Positions 53,546 to 63,285 of a DNA stretch of 64,000 bases are shown here, piece after piece (the stretch's first letter is position 1; each line of letters opens with the position of its first letter). Source of the stretch: Bacteroidota bacterium. GTDB taxonomy: Bacteria; Bacteroidota; Bacteroidia; Bacteroidales; F082. The notes below the pieces were generated by a model. That model searched no databases. It worked only from the letters and a program-made list of their open reading frames with translations, and was not told the DNA's origin. The stretch is from contig JACNJS010000033.1 of assembly GCA_014382445.1 (NCBI GenBank), forward strand, positions 1 to 64,000. The letters are read 5' to 3'. A program made the position numbers and the translations under genes.

Positions 53546-55267
53546 CTAATTAATTATCGCCAACCAATTGTTAATATCTTCTATTTGAATTGCGGGAATA
53601 TCGAGATTGTTTTTCTTTCTGTATCCATTAAGTTTTTGCTGTATCGCAGAAGGTTTTGTTTTTTTCAAAATTTCAGCATTTACAAAACCTGAAGGGACTA
53701 AATGATGAGCCCATTCGGAAGAAATTCCAAGCTTTACAAAGTCCTCAGTAACAAATGTTTTTTTAATAGCTTCGGGACGCATTTGCGGAAAGAATAATAC
53801 TTCTTGAATAGATGGTTGATTAGTCATTAACATCACCAACCGGTCAATACCAATACCCATGCCTGATGTGGGGGGCATACCATACTCAATAGCCCGGAGA
53901 AAATCAAGATCGATAACCATGGCTTCGTCATCACCCTGTGCGGCGAGTTCCATTTGTTCTTCAAATCTTTTTCGCTGATCTATGGGGTCATTCAGTTCTG
54001 TATATGCATTGGCGAGTTCCTTTCCATTCACCATTAGCTCGAAACGCTCGGTAAGCTCGGGGTTGTTTCTGTGCCTTTTACACAGTGGTGACATCGCAAC
54101 AGGATAATCCGTAATAAATGTAGGTTGTATAAACGAAGCTTCACACTTCTCGCCAAATATCTCGTCAATAAGTTTTCCTTTTCCCATTGATGGGTCAGTT
54201 TCGATTCCTAGTTTCTTGCAAGTAATCGCCAATTGTTCGGCATCCATATTACTTACATCATATCCCGTAATTTCTTCAATGGCATCAAGAATACTCAATC
54301 TTCTGAATGGAGCTTTAAAATCAATAATATTGTCATCAACCTTTACTTTAGTTGTACCATGCAGATCAATTGTTATTTTTTCAACCATCTGTTGGGTCAT
54401 TTCCATCATCCAGAAATAATCTTTGTAAGCAACATAAATTTCCATTTGTGTAAACTCCGGATTATGAAAACGACTCATACCTTCATTCCTGAAATCTTTT
54501 GCAAATTCAAATACACCATCAAATCCTCCAACAATAAGCCTTTTTAAATAGAGTTCGTTAGCAATTCGTAAATAGAGCGGAATATTAAGGGCATTGTGAT
54601 GTGTAATAAAGGGTTTAGCCGCCGCTCCACCCGGAATTGCCTGGAGTATGGGCGTTTCCACTTCTAAATAATTTTTTGCATTAAGAAAATCGCGCATAGA
54701 GCGTATCACTTGTGCTCTTTTCACAAATGTGTCTCTAACGCCATCATTAACGATCAGGTCAACATAACGCTGACGATATCTCTGATCAGGATCGGTGAAT
54801 GCATCATAAACCTCACCATCTTTTTCCTTTACGATTGGCAATGGGCGAAGCGATTTTGCAAGAATAGAAAACCCCTTTACATGAATAGTTATTTCTCCCA
54901 TTTTTGTCACGAACACATACCCTTTAACTCCGATAATATCACCAATATCAAGCAGTCGCTTAACAACAATGTTATACAATGTATTATCCTCACCCGGGCA
55001 TATATCATCACGTTTAAAGTACAACTGTATTCTTCCGGTTGAGTCCATAAGCTCCAAAAAAGAAGCAGCACCCATAATCCGTCTGCTCATTATCCTTCCG
55101 GCTAAACTAACATCCTGAAACAGGGAATTATCAGCAGGGAATTGCCTTTTTATCTCATCAGCGTATGCATTTACTATGTATTCTTCGGGCGGATATGCAT
55201 TGATTCCAAGTTTATACAACTCCTCAAGCGCATTGCGCCTTATCTGTTCCTGTTCGCTTAATTGCAT
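53546..55267 (-). CDS. lysS: Lysyl-tRNA synthetase, class II
   Basis: 573 residues. The N-terminal OB-fold (about 55-165, VSLAGRIMSRRIMGAASFLE) is followed by a class II catalytic domain with YRQRYVDLI (motif 1 region), FRNEGMSRFHNPEFT (motif 2) and GMGIGIDRLVMLMT (motif 3). It charges tRNA-Lys. After motif 3 the protein has an extra C-terminal segment of about 70 residues (about 505-573, HHLVPSGFVNAEILKK onwards), helical and unlike E. coli LysS. It is probably a lineage-specific extension. The downstream OMP gene lies about 110 bases away. Confidence 0.97.
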   Translation of the reverse strand: MQLSEQEQIRRNALEELYKLGINAYPPEEYIVNAYADEIKRQFPADNSLFQDVSLAGRIMSRRIMGAASFLELMDSTGRIQLYFKRDDICPGEDNTLYNIVVKRLLDIGDIIGVKGYVFVTKMGEITIHVKGFSILAKSLRPLPIVKEKDGEVYDAFTDPDQRYRQRYVDLIVNDGVRDTFVKRAQVIRSMRDFLNAKNYLEVETPILQAIPGGAAAKPFITHHNALNIPLYLRIANELYLKRLIVGGFDGVFEFAKDFRNEGMSRFHNPEFTQMEIYVAYKDYFWMMEMTQQMVEKITIDLHGTTKVKVDDNIIDFKAPFRRLSILDAIEEITGYDVSNMDAEQLAITCKKLGIETDPSMGKGKLIDEIFGEKCEASFIQPTFITDYPVAMSPLCKRHRNNPELTERFELMVNGKELANAYTELNDPIDQRKRFEEQMELAAQGDDEAMVIDLDFLRAIEYGMPPTSGMGIGIDRLVMLMTNQPSIQEVLFFPQMRPEAIKKTFVTEDFVKLGISSEWAHHLVPSGFVNAEILKKTKPSAIQQKLNGYRKKNNLDIPAIQIEDINNWLAIIN

Positions 55268-55289
55268 GGTTAAATTTTTTTGTAAAGAT

Positions 55290-55330
55290 AAAAAAAAGCT
55301 GCCTGGTCAAAACAGATGAACAGACAGCTT
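55290..55330 (-). terminator. Rho-independent terminator of the Omp28-like cargo gene
   Basis: Read on the minus strand: AAGCTGTCTG, a 15-base loop, CAGGCAGCTT and eight T residues, starting 24 bases after the stop codon at 55354. It overlaps the promoter region of lysS. Confidence 0.85.
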
Positions 55331-55353
55331 AAAACATCATTAAATTCAATACT

Positions 55354-57366
55354 TTATAGCACCAGAATCTTTTTTCGTATCACTTGGTTTGTATTAAGCT
55401 GAACCTCTAAAACATAAACGCCACGGCTTAGCTGACTGATATCAAGTGTGCTGCCCGAGAAGTTTTTCTTTTGTAAGACGATACTCCCATGAGTGGAGAA
55501 TATTGAAATATCACTATTTTTCAATCCGTAAATAAATAATTTATCGTAGGCAGGATTGGGATATACAGAAATCAAGTGTTGAGGACTTTCTTCTATATCA
55601 ACATAATCATAACTATAATTGATTCTATACTGTGTTTGATCAAATAGGTTTTCAGCATACACATCAATTATTGCCGTTCCCGGAATAGTAAAGGCCATGC
55701 TGGTAATAGTAAGGGCTTCCTCATCCATAGGGGTTGCGATTAAAATAGGTTCTTCGATGGTTCCAGGAGGTAATAGTACATTATATTCAAAAATATCAGG
55801 GTCGAAACCTTCCAGGGCTACACCGTCAAGAGTAATAGTACTTAGGCGGGCTTCATCGGAGAATACTGTATTCTGCAACCCATATGATGATTGCAAAACT
55901 TCTTTTGATGAAAAATCCTGGATAATAACTCCTACTATTAGGTCATCGTATTCTTCAACATTAGTTGTAGATAAATCGTAGTTATATAAAAGCTGAATTG
56001 GTTGACCATTAACAAATGATGTGGAAGCCCCATTCGCATCAGGCATCATTTTCATCATCACATGATGGAATTCGGTTTCACCATTTGTTCCAACATTTCC
56101 AGTTGTAATCTTTTCCATGACAATGTTATGTACTCTAAGTGATGAGTTAGTGGCAAAAGGTAGAATATTTGTTGTTATTGAAATATTTGTTCCGGAAATT
56201 GTGAAAGTAGAGGCAATATCAAATGTTGAAGTTAACTCCAAAGCACTGATTAATGCAGCATTAGCCGCAGAAGTGCTTTCGCTAATGTTACCACCATTGC
56301 AATATAAATCAGGAACAAAATTTACTCCATAATAATTTCGGCGGGTACCTCCTTCAGCAGTATAATAAGGGTCTCCCGATCCTGGCCAGTTCATTTGGTA
56401 TTTTACCAATGTAATCTCATCAGCATGTGTAATACACCATGGTACAAATGTAGAGTTTAAGGTTGCGCAAGGAGGACAAGTGGAACTTGTAAATTCTTCA
56501 AAAAGAGGTTTCCTTGGTAATACTATCGATTGATATTCAATAGATTTAACTAATGTATCATTGGTCTGATCATAATCAGATTGTCCGTTTACACTATTAA
56601 TCCACATTTTAAGGTCATGCTGACCAAACGGGGAGATCCACATGCCATCAAATGTTAATTCTGTTGTTTCTAGAAAAGCCATGTTCAGGTTGGTGAAAGT
56701 AGAATCGCGTTCAATACCAGAATAGGAAACCCATGTAAGGTTTGCCTCATTAATTACAGTATTCCCAAGGTTAACAATAGCCCCAACAACAGGAGTCGGC
56801 TCAGTAATTACGCCTGGAGTCAGAATACTGGATAGTTGGCAATCGAATGCGCTAGGGGCAAACATTAACACATCATCAATGTACCAGGTGTTAACGGCTG
56901 TCATATTTCCTGATAAGTAAAAACAAAACCTGAAATTCGAACCGCCAATTTGAGTTCCGGTTAGCATGATTGTAATAACTTCGGGCCCTATGTTCTGCGT
57001 TGGCGTTTCTTCCCATACCGGAATCCAGGAAGTTCCATCTGCGATGGCAACACCTATACTTAAACCTGACCCAGCTCTTGTGTAGTAATGTTTAAACATT
57101 AAAACAGCAGTATCAACAGAAGTCATATTCATATAGGGCGATATTAACCGGGCAGTTCCGGAATAAGTGAACCCTTCAAATTTGCATTCAGGAGACGATC
57201 CGCCAGCCATGGCTGTTGGGCTGCTATACCATCCAGAATTTAATGGCAGTGCGATCCACCCCGATGGAGGCATCGTACCTGAGCTGAAGTCCTCGCTAAG
57301 CAAGGTTTGTGCATTGAGTAAGCTGGCCAGAAATAAGCCTGCTAGCATGAGATACATTTTTTTCAT
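55354..57366 (-). CDS. Secreted choice-of-anchor-J / Omp28-like protein with T9SS sorting domain
   Basis: 670 residues: signal peptide (cleavage near LNAQ), a MAM/choice-of-anchor-J domain (about 22-175, LSEDFSSGTMPPSGW), an Ig-like segment, an Omp28-like domain (about 275-500) and a type-A sorting domain (about 590-670, ISVYPNPAYD). The Omp28 part has a thioredoxin-like start, LFEEFTSSTCPPCATLN, with a CPPC pair that may be redox-active or merely structural. Omp28 of Porphyromonas is a surface adhesin-like protein. The fold is inferred, so an adhesive or scaffold role is more likely than catalysis. Confidence 0.85.
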   Translation of the reverse strand: MKKMYLMLAGLFLASLLNAQTLLSEDFSSGTMPPSGWIALPLNSGWYSSPTAMAGGSSPECKFEGFTYSGTARLISPYMNMTSVDTAVLMFKHYYTRAGSGLSIGVAIADGTSWIPVWEETPTQNIGPEVITIMLTGTQIGGSNFRFCFYLSGNMTAVNTWYIDDVLMFAPSAFDCQLSSILTPGVITEPTPVVGAIVNLGNTVINEANLTWVSYSGIERDSTFTNLNMAFLETTELTFDGMWISPFGQHDLKMWINSVNGQSDYDQTNDTLVKSIEYQSIVLPRKPLFEEFTSSTCPPCATLNSTFVPWCITHADEITLVKYQMNWPGSGDPYYTAEGGTRRNYYGVNFVPDLYCNGGNISESTSAANAALISALELTSTFDIASTFTISGTNISITTNILPFATNSSLRVHNIVMEKITTGNVGTNGETEFHHVMMKMMPDANGASTSFVNGQPIQLLYNYDLSTTNVEEYDDLIVGVIIQDFSSKEVLQSSYGLQNTVFSDEARLSTITLDGVALEGFDPDIFEYNVLLPPGTIEEPILIATPMDEEALTITSMAFTIPGTAIIDVYAENLFDQTQYRINYSYDYVDIEESPQHLISVYPNPAYDKLFIYGLKNSDISIFSTHGSIVLQKKNFSGSTLDISQLSRGVYVLEVQLNTNQVIRKKILVL

Positions 57367-57545
57367 AGTAATGAATTTAATGATTTTTATGTCAATTTAG
57401 GCATGAAAATATTCTAACTACTTTATTTTCAATCCTAAATTGATCGTTAATTATATTTCGTTAATAATATTTACTATAATGAAAACCATCATATATATGA
57501 ATCGCAATATATAATTTTTATTTGAATTGACAATTAATTATAATA

Positions 57546-57611
57546 AAAAGGTTGCATTTTTAACATAAATATTTTCAAAGTCTTTAAAACAGTAGTGTGA
57601 AAAGGTTGCAT
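57546..57611. repeat. Two copies of AAAAGGTTGCAT in the gap between cargo genes
   Basis: AAAAGGTTGCAT occurs at 57546-57557 and 57600-57611, with a variant AAAAGTTGCAT at 60983-60993, on the other side of the neighbouring 3.2-kb gene. The remainder of 57367-57632 is AT-rich and has no gene. Confidence 0.5.
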
Positions 57612-57632
57612 GATTAACAGTATAATAGTGAG

Positions 57633-60600
57633 TTAATTTTTTAACACAAATTTTTTGGCGTATTCCTGCCCATTACATACTAATAAAATTGTATAAACAC
57701 CATCTTTAAGGCTGCCTGCATTAACATATAAACCACCTGTTTCTGATGCTTGAAGATTGTAGTTTTTATAAACAATTACACCAGTAATATCAAAAATCTT
57801 CAGCTCATAATTATTGTTATTTGTATTTCCTGTTCTGATATGAAATTCACCATTATTTGGATTCGGATAAACACTAAAATTAAGAATATTATGTTGGTTA
57901 ATCCCCGAACAATTAACAAACTCGATATTAATTTCATCATAACCTGTACAGCCCAATGTATCCAATACTTCTACTGATATTGATTGAGCCCCGAAACCGG
58001 TACCAAAAGTATCAACGGTTATGGTTTGTGTTGTATCGCCGGTTGACCATAAGTACGATGACCCAGAGTGACCTGCATTTAAAATCCATGTAATTGAACT
58101 ACAAAGACTGGTGTCGGAACCAAGAATTATTTCAGGGGATGTTATTACTTTAACGTACACTGAGTCAGTTGAATTATGTTCGCCATCCAAAATTTCTGCT
58201 TTAAACCATGTTGAAACAAATGGCATGGCAAGCGGTCGCGCCATCGTGGAATTAAAACCTTCGGGTTGGGAACTCCACACATATGATAAAGTATCAAATA
58301 GTCCTGAAACCTGCGCCATTAACTGCACAATTTGACCGGAGCAAACTTCTGACAGATCAACTAATGCATCAACAATTATATAATCTGCCTGAAGGGATAA
58401 GGGCAATTCGATAATGCTGTTAAATGGATCATTTGAAGAAATAACGGCATTGGTAGTATACAACCCTTCAGATAAATTTATAGTATTGAAATTAACAGTT
58501 ATAAAATTTGTGTCTCCCGGAAGTATTAACCCGTACAATGGGTAAACATTTAACCACCCCTGGACAACTACTGAATAATCTTCAACCTCGCCAAATGTTG
58601 TAGTTCCACAGGGCTGAAGTGCTCCGGTATAAGTAATTCGCACCCTCATCTTTGTAGTACCACTAACAGCACCCGGTGGAGGTGATATTGTACCTGTATA
58701 TTTGCCAGTTGCCTGGATGCTTTTCATTAATGTTTGTTCACCATTATCAAATACTTCATCCCCATTCCAGTCAATCCAAACACCACATTGATCAAGGTCG
58801 TGGGGTTCACCATTTGTAACAGTAATATCATAATTTTCTCCAACTACCATCGTGGTAGAAAGATTGTAATAATCAGTATAATTATCGCTTTCTGTATTTA
58901 TATTGTAGATATCGCCAACATCAACACCACTTATAAATTCGTTACCCTCACCACCACCACCACTTGCTGCACAATATCCGAGTATTGCTTCGGTAGGTTG
59001 AAGATTAATACTGTATTCAAGATCAAGCTGGCCTTCATTAATTATTACAATTTGATTATCTGACTGAATTCCTATTGAAAGGTGATTAGATATGCTGTCG
59101 GGGTTAACTGAAATAACAACATCTCCCCATTGCAATGGTAGACCCGATGCCCCTGATTCCACATTGCCCGAATAGTATGCTGTTACACGGTAATTATATA
59201 ATCCATATTGGGGAAGAATTTCCGTAAATATAGTGTCGGTAGTTGAAGATATAGAATCACCATCCCTGTAAATTATAAACTTTAAAAACCCTTCTGTATC
59301 TTCATATGTCCATATTAAGTTTACGGTTCCAGAATCAAAATCAACATCACCGCTAAGGTTGGTTGGCCTGTTAAGCGGGTTAGTTTCATAAGGCGAACAA
59401 AATGACATTGCATATCCCATGCGGTTATCGGTCCAAACAGGGTAAACCACACCATTTTTTGAATGTATCCCCAGATAATCACCCATATATTTATCAGCCA
59501 TACCGGGTATTGGTGCGGGAGTAAAGCTCACATCACTCACTTTAAACTCTTCCCATGTTGAACCACCATCAACGGAGTTAGCACAATAAACTTCACATTG
59601 GCTTGAATCAACATTACGGTCGTCATAATAAATCATACTCAGAATGCCATTTGTAGGATCGCAGGTTATCCACGGGAAAAAATGTTGTTTACCCCTTCCT
59701 CCAACATCACTGTTTACTTTTAATGGGTTACTCCACGTGGTTCCATTGTCGACGGACTTAATTACATATACATCAATATTATTGCCGTAATTGATTCCAG
59801 GAGTACCAATGTTGGCCCAGGTAACATAAATAGCCCCCTTATCGGCTCCGTTGCTGTCGTCAACAGTTGCCACTGGAAACGAATTTACTCTCATATTTTT
59901 ATTGGTCATTGTAGCTCTGATGCCTCTTATGTTAGTAATTATCCTTTTGGCCTGATTCCATGTATTACCGCCATCGAGAGACATGGCCATGCCTATTGCT
60001 ACTTCGTCACTGCCACCCGATGGCCAGCTATCGTAAATAGCCCAAACGGCATAGAGTTCGCCGTTTGGCCCAGTGCTAAGGTTCACTCCCTGGTTATGAC
60101 TTCCTGCATTAACATCAGAGCTTATATTGCTGTTAACAGTCCACGTTTCGCCATCATCTGTTGAGTAGCTAAATCCTATTTCCCCCTCATAAGGACCGCC
60201 AAAATTTGTCCATACAACATATAAATTTCCTTCGTATGGGCTTATTGAACTATTATCAATCCACATATGATTCTTGTCAGTAATTATACCTGGATTTGGT
60301 GCAGCCTGCCTGGTAGTCCATGTTTCACCCTGATCGTCGGAGTATGATACACCCAATCCCCAACTGCTGTTTATGAAATTTACATACCATCTGCCGTTCA
60401 ATCCTATGGTAGCTGCCGGATCGCCTGCGTTATCGGCACCAGCACCTTCAATATCACCATCCCATGTAGTTCCTGAGTTGAATGAAAAAAGGGCGTTTGC
60501 TCCATAGGCAGTATCAACAGAGCTGTTGGTGGAATTATTAGAGTTAAGTAAGTTGGTTTCATCCAACGGATTAACAAATACAGAATTCTCACTTTGCGTG

Positions 60601-60872
60601 GAATTGATTTCGGTTACAGCAATATCTGGGGAATTAATAGTGAATACAGATTTTGCACTTATACTGCTTCCGGTAAATATAGCAGTGGCGACTTCTATAT
60701 CAGGATTATAATCTACAAGTCCTTTTTTAGCAGCCTGCCGCCAGTAACCCTGATTATCAATTTTAGTATCTACATTGTCACCCGATTTTATTTTGTTATT
60801 AACAGCCCGGTTAGTGCCAAATCCCAAAGTTAGTAATGTAAAAAAAACAATTATTAGTTTAATGGTTTTCAT
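57633..60872 (-). CDS. Giant secreted BNR-repeat/GEVED protein with T9SS sorting domain
   Basis: 1079 residues, a paralogue of the 1147-residue protein at 29411-32854. Signal peptide, then a BNR propeller (about 70-480, Asp-box segments YSDDQGETW, STDDGETW, SLDGGNTW, SVDGGSTW), an FN3-like domain and a beta-sandwich again interrupted by a GEVED domain (around DLDQCGVWIDWNGDEVFDNG to FGEVEDYSVVV). One PKD-like domain pair and a type-A sorting domain (SVYPNPNNG) follow. The propeller region keeps many identical stretches with the paralogue (AGSHNQGVN, PAPIPGMA against PSPIPGMA), but its C-terminal region is much more diverged. The ligand is unknown. Confidence 0.87.
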   Translation of the reverse strand: MKTIKLIIVFFTLLTLGFGTNRAVNNKIKSGDNVDTKIDNQGYWRQAAKKGLVDYNPDIEVATAIFTGSSISAKSVFTINSPDIAVTEINSTQSENSVFVNPLDETNLLNSNNSTNSSVDTAYGANALFSFNSGTTWDGDIEGAGADNAGDPAATIGLNGRWYVNFINSSWGLGVSYSDDQGETWTTRQAAPNPGIITDKNHMWIDNSSISPYEGNLYVVWTNFGGPYEGEIGFSYSTDDGETWTVNSNISSDVNAGSHNQGVNLSTGPNGELYAVWAIYDSWPSGGSDEVAIGMAMSLDGGNTWNQAKRIITNIRGIRATMTNKNMRVNSFPVATVDDSNGADKGAIYVTWANIGTPGINYGNNIDVYVIKSVDNGTTWSNPLKVNSDVGGRGKQHFFPWITCDPTNGILSMIYYDDRNVDSSQCEVYCANSVDGGSTWEEFKVSDVSFTPAPIPGMADKYMGDYLGIHSKNGVVYPVWTDNRMGYAMSFCSPYETNPLNRPTNLSGDVDFDSGTVNLIWTYEDTEGFLKFIIYRDGDSISSTTDTIFTEILPQYGLYNYRVTAYYSGNVESGASGLPLQWGDVVISVNPDSISNHLSIGIQSDNQIVIINEGQLDLEYSINLQPTEAILGYCAASGGGGEGNEFISGVDVGDIYNINTESDNYTDYYNLSTTMVVGENYDITVTNGEPHDLDQCGVWIDWNGDEVFDNGEQTLMKSIQATGKYTGTISPPPGAVSGTTKMRVRITYTGALQPCGTTTFGEVEDYSVVVQGWLNVYPLYGLILPGDTNFITVNFNTINLSEGLYTTNAVISSNDPFNSIIELPLSLQADYIIVDALVDLSEVCSGQIVQLMAQVSGLFDTLSYVWSSQPEGFNSTMARPLAMPFVSTWFKAEILDGEHNSTDSVYVKVITSPEIILGSDTSLCSSITWILNAGHSGSSYLWSTGDTTQTITVDTFGTGFGAQSISVEVLDTLGCTGYDEINIEFVNCSGINQHNILNFSVYPNPNNGEFHIRTGNTNNNNYELKIFDITGVIVYKNYNLQASETGGLYVNAGSLKDGVYTILLVCNGQEYAKKFVLKN

Positions 60873-61015
60873 GACAGCTTCAATCTTTTTTCGATTAGCT
60901 AATTCCAGTGTGACTAATTAGATCATCACCTAAAAGTAAAATCAAACGCAAGTTAGTAATATATTGATAATAATAGCTAAGGAAAAGTTGCATTTGGATT
61001 CAAAAACCTGACCAA

Positions 61016-61663
61016 CTATAAATCTATCAGTTCGAATTCAATTGAAACCATAGCATCATCAATATTAATAGTATTCGGAATATTTTGTTTGTAGCCAGAC
61101 ACATTAATCATGGATTTCATTTGTAGTGGCCAACGTCGCTTTGTTATTTTATTAATATTCCCGTGGGCGTTAAAAAAGTACACATGATTATTTCGTAAAA
61201 CAATCATCCTGGCATTGTCGTCATCGCTTATCATAATATGTGATTCACTTATTTCAGGCAGGAACAAAAGCAAACCAAAATCTCTTTTCAGCAAATTAAT
61301 AAGCGGTGTTCGGTTCAATGGTTCCATAATATAATGTACTCTGGTTGTTTTATGTTTGTCCAATAGAAATTCAAAATCAAAGTATTTCATACCCAACTCC
61401 GACATTGATACAACTCTATATGAGCTGTCGGTTTTTTTAATTAAAGTAAGGCCCGTTATACTTTTACCGTAAATGTTCATGCAGGTTTTGTAAAGGGCTT
61501 TATTAAAATACTCATCAAAAATCCGGGGCGCTGGAATTTTGCTCTTTTCAGAATTTGTTATTGGTTTATACCCTTTTATTGAGCAGGATGATATAATAAA
61601 CAGGGTTGAAATTATTAATCCAATCGCAGCATTTTGCTTTATTATTACCGAGGAATATTTCAC
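61016..61663 (-). CDS. Lipoprotein of the LolA/deacetylase operon, hypothetical
   Basis: 215 residues with lipobox SSC at about Cys27. Mature segments such as LTLIKKTDSSYRVVSMSELGM and YFDFEFLLDK suggest a beta-rich, LolB-like or outer-membrane lipoprotein fold. Partner proteins of LolA homologues in pigment and polyketide clusters often look like this, so a role in lipid or lipoprotein transfer is an inference. The gene overlaps the lolA-like gene by 4 bases (ATGA), showing translational coupling. Confidence 0.72.
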   Translation of the reverse strand: MKYSSVIIKQNAAIGLIISTLFIISSCSIKGYKPITNSEKSKIPAPRIFDEYFNKALYKTCMNIYGKSITGLTLIKKTDSSYRVVSMSELGMKYFDFEFLLDKHKTTRVHYIMEPLNRTPLINLLKRDFGLLLFLPEISESHIMISDDDNARMIVLRNNHVYFFNAHGNINKITKRRWPLQMKSMINVSGYKQNIPNTINIDDAMVSIEFELIDL

Positions 61664-62310
61664 TTAGTATCGATTAAAAATCTGTCATCCGATAACTCGG
61701 AATTAAGTTTTTTGTTTTGAAAAGTGATCAGAGTAAAATCATCTCCGGGTTCGCGAAAAACAACTTTAATAACTTGCATATCCTTTTTGTTAAAATAGAT
61801 TTCAATCTTCTCCAACATTGAACCGACCTGACTATTAGTTGGTGATAATCTGGACAAATACTCACTTTGATTCTCAAAAAACTCTGCATCAAAATCAGTG
61901 TTATCAATAAAATCGCCACGAATTGCAGTAACGATCATATTATTTATTTCGCGAAAAAGCGGATTGGAATCTATACTAAACTCATTCACCTTGTTATTGC
62001 TTACAATCGTGAATAGGCCATTATGAATAATGATTGTGTATTTAATAGGTGTTGTGTATTGCCATTTTACATTATTCTCCTTTTTAAAAAGAAATTCACC
62101 TTCACTAACCAGAACTTCGTTTAACATCCACAAGTGTTTTTCTTGAATAAAGTTGCTTTCGATACTAAAAGTAGAGGATGTATGAGCCGCCAGTTTTGTT
62201 TTTAGTGCATCAATATCTTTAACGGTTATGAATTCGTTACCCTGTGAATGAGCAGCTTGAGGCAATATTGCCAAAAATAATATAATGAATATCAAAGCAT
62301 TAATCTTCAT
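61660..62310 (-). CDS. LolA-like periplasmic lipoprotein carrier
   Basis: 216 residues with a signal peptide (cleavage near AHSQ). The LolA fold is suggested by TFSIESNFIQEKHLWMLNEV, then GEFLFKKENNVKWQYTTPI with the typical W-x-Y-x-x-P turn, and later VVFREPGDDFTLITFQNKK. LolA carries lipoproteins across the periplasm. Paralogues in aryl-polyene and flexirubin clusters carry pigments or lipids. It overlaps the upstream deacetylase gene by 11 bases and the downstream lipoprotein gene by 4. Whether this is the main LolA cannot be told. Confidence 0.8.
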   Translation of the reverse strand: MKINALIFIILFLAILPQAAHSQGNEFITVKDIDALKTKLAAHTSSTFSIESNFIQEKHLWMLNEVLVSEGEFLFKKENNVKWQYTTPIKYTIIIHNGLFTIVSNNKVNEFSIDSNPLFREINNMIVTAIRGDFIDNTDFDAEFFENQSEYLSRLSPTNSQVGSMLEKIEIYFNKKDMQVIKVVFREPGDDFTLITFQNKKLNSELSDDRFLIDTK

Positions 62311-63067
62311 AAGCAGGTATGTTTAACAAACTCGTCAAACTTACAATTTTAAAATCATTTTTTTGAAGCCAAAATAAGTAGTCTTCGATAATTGTAATAA
62401 CGTTTGGATTTGTATCGTGAAAAAGGACAATATCGCCGGCCTTTGTATCATCTGTCAGTTTCGCCATAACTTTTTTGCTGCTTTTAACAGTGTCGTACGA
62501 CCTCAGACTCCACCCCACCGATACCATGTTAGTTTTGATTAAAGCTTTGCTAAGCATAGGGTTTGTAACTCCATAAGGTGGCCTAAACAATCGTGGCGTT
62601 TTTCCGGTTATTGTTGTTATTACCTCATTTGTATCTAAAATTTCTTTTTGCATGTTTTTTGATGAAAACAAGTCGAAGAATCGCGAATGACCATAACTGT
62701 GATTTCCTATTAGATGACCTTTGTTGATTATGGTGGTTACAATTTTAGGATTTGCCACTGCATTTTTACCTGTGCAAAAAAATGTGGCTGGTGTATTGTA
62801 TGAATCGAGTAATTCAATAAGTTTTGGAGTAATAACAGGATGAGGGCCATCATCAAAAGTTAGGGCAATTTCCTTTTTAGTGGTTGTTGCATTGCAATAT
62901 GATGGAAAGAAATAATTGAGTTGAATTCTTGATGAGCCGACAGCATTAATAATTACATAAGTTAATACTACCGGAATAAGGTAATATAGTGAAGTAAAAT
63001 TAAAGTACGATCCCGTAAGGATGAGCATGACAATAATTATTGTTGTAATATTTACTTTATCGTTCAT
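62300..63067 (-). CDS. Polysaccharide deacetylase family protein (NodB homology)
   Basis: 255 residues. Two N-terminal hydrophobic helices (about 5-45) anchor it in the inner membrane. The NodB domain (about 60-250) shows motif 1 (ALTFDDGPHP, metal-binding Asp pair), motif 2 (GNHSYGHSRF, metal-binding His pair), motif 3 (RLFRPPYGVTN), and the motif 5 region (DIVLFHDTN). It deacetylates N- or O-acetylated sugars in the periplasm, perhaps peptidoglycan or a surface glycan. First gene of the three-gene operon, with a TACCTTTG box upstream. Confidence 0.92.
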   Translation of the reverse strand: MNDKVNITTIIIVMLILTGSYFNFTSLYYLIPVVLTYVIINAVGSSRIQLNYFFPSYCNATTTKKEIALTFDDGPHPVITPKLIELLDSYNTPATFFCTGKNAVANPKIVTTIINKGHLIGNHSYGHSRFFDLFSSKNMQKEILDTNEVITTITGKTPRLFRPPYGVTNPMLSKALIKTNMVSVGWSLRSYDTVKSSKKVMAKLTDDTKAGDIVLFHDTNPNVITIIEDYLFWLQKNDFKIVSLTSLLNIPAYED

Positions 63068-63134
63068 AACAATTATTGTAACCGGTTGTTTGATGTTGCA
63101 TAGTTACCCAAAACATTATAAAAATTCTAAAATA

Positions 63135-63142
63135 CAAAGGTA
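63135..63142 (-). promoter_or_regulatory. -7 box of the deacetylase-LolA operon
   Basis: Minus-strand TACCTTTG matches TAnnTTTG, 68 bases upstream of the deacetylase ATG. Confidence 0.35.
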
Positions 63143-63285
63143 TTCAATTTACAATCAGCGGTCATTATATTAGCTGATATGCTAAATATTATCTTGGAAA
63201 TTTTCAATATTATCACATTATTATTGTTTTTGGATTTTTTCTATTTATTTGTGTTTCAGACCACAATACGTTTTTAATCGTTTAT

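Noticed and set aside
55354-57366. Calling the CPPC-containing cargo a thiol oxidoreductase
   Set aside because: CPPC lies in an Omp28-like context on a surface protein. The pair alone does not prove redox activity.
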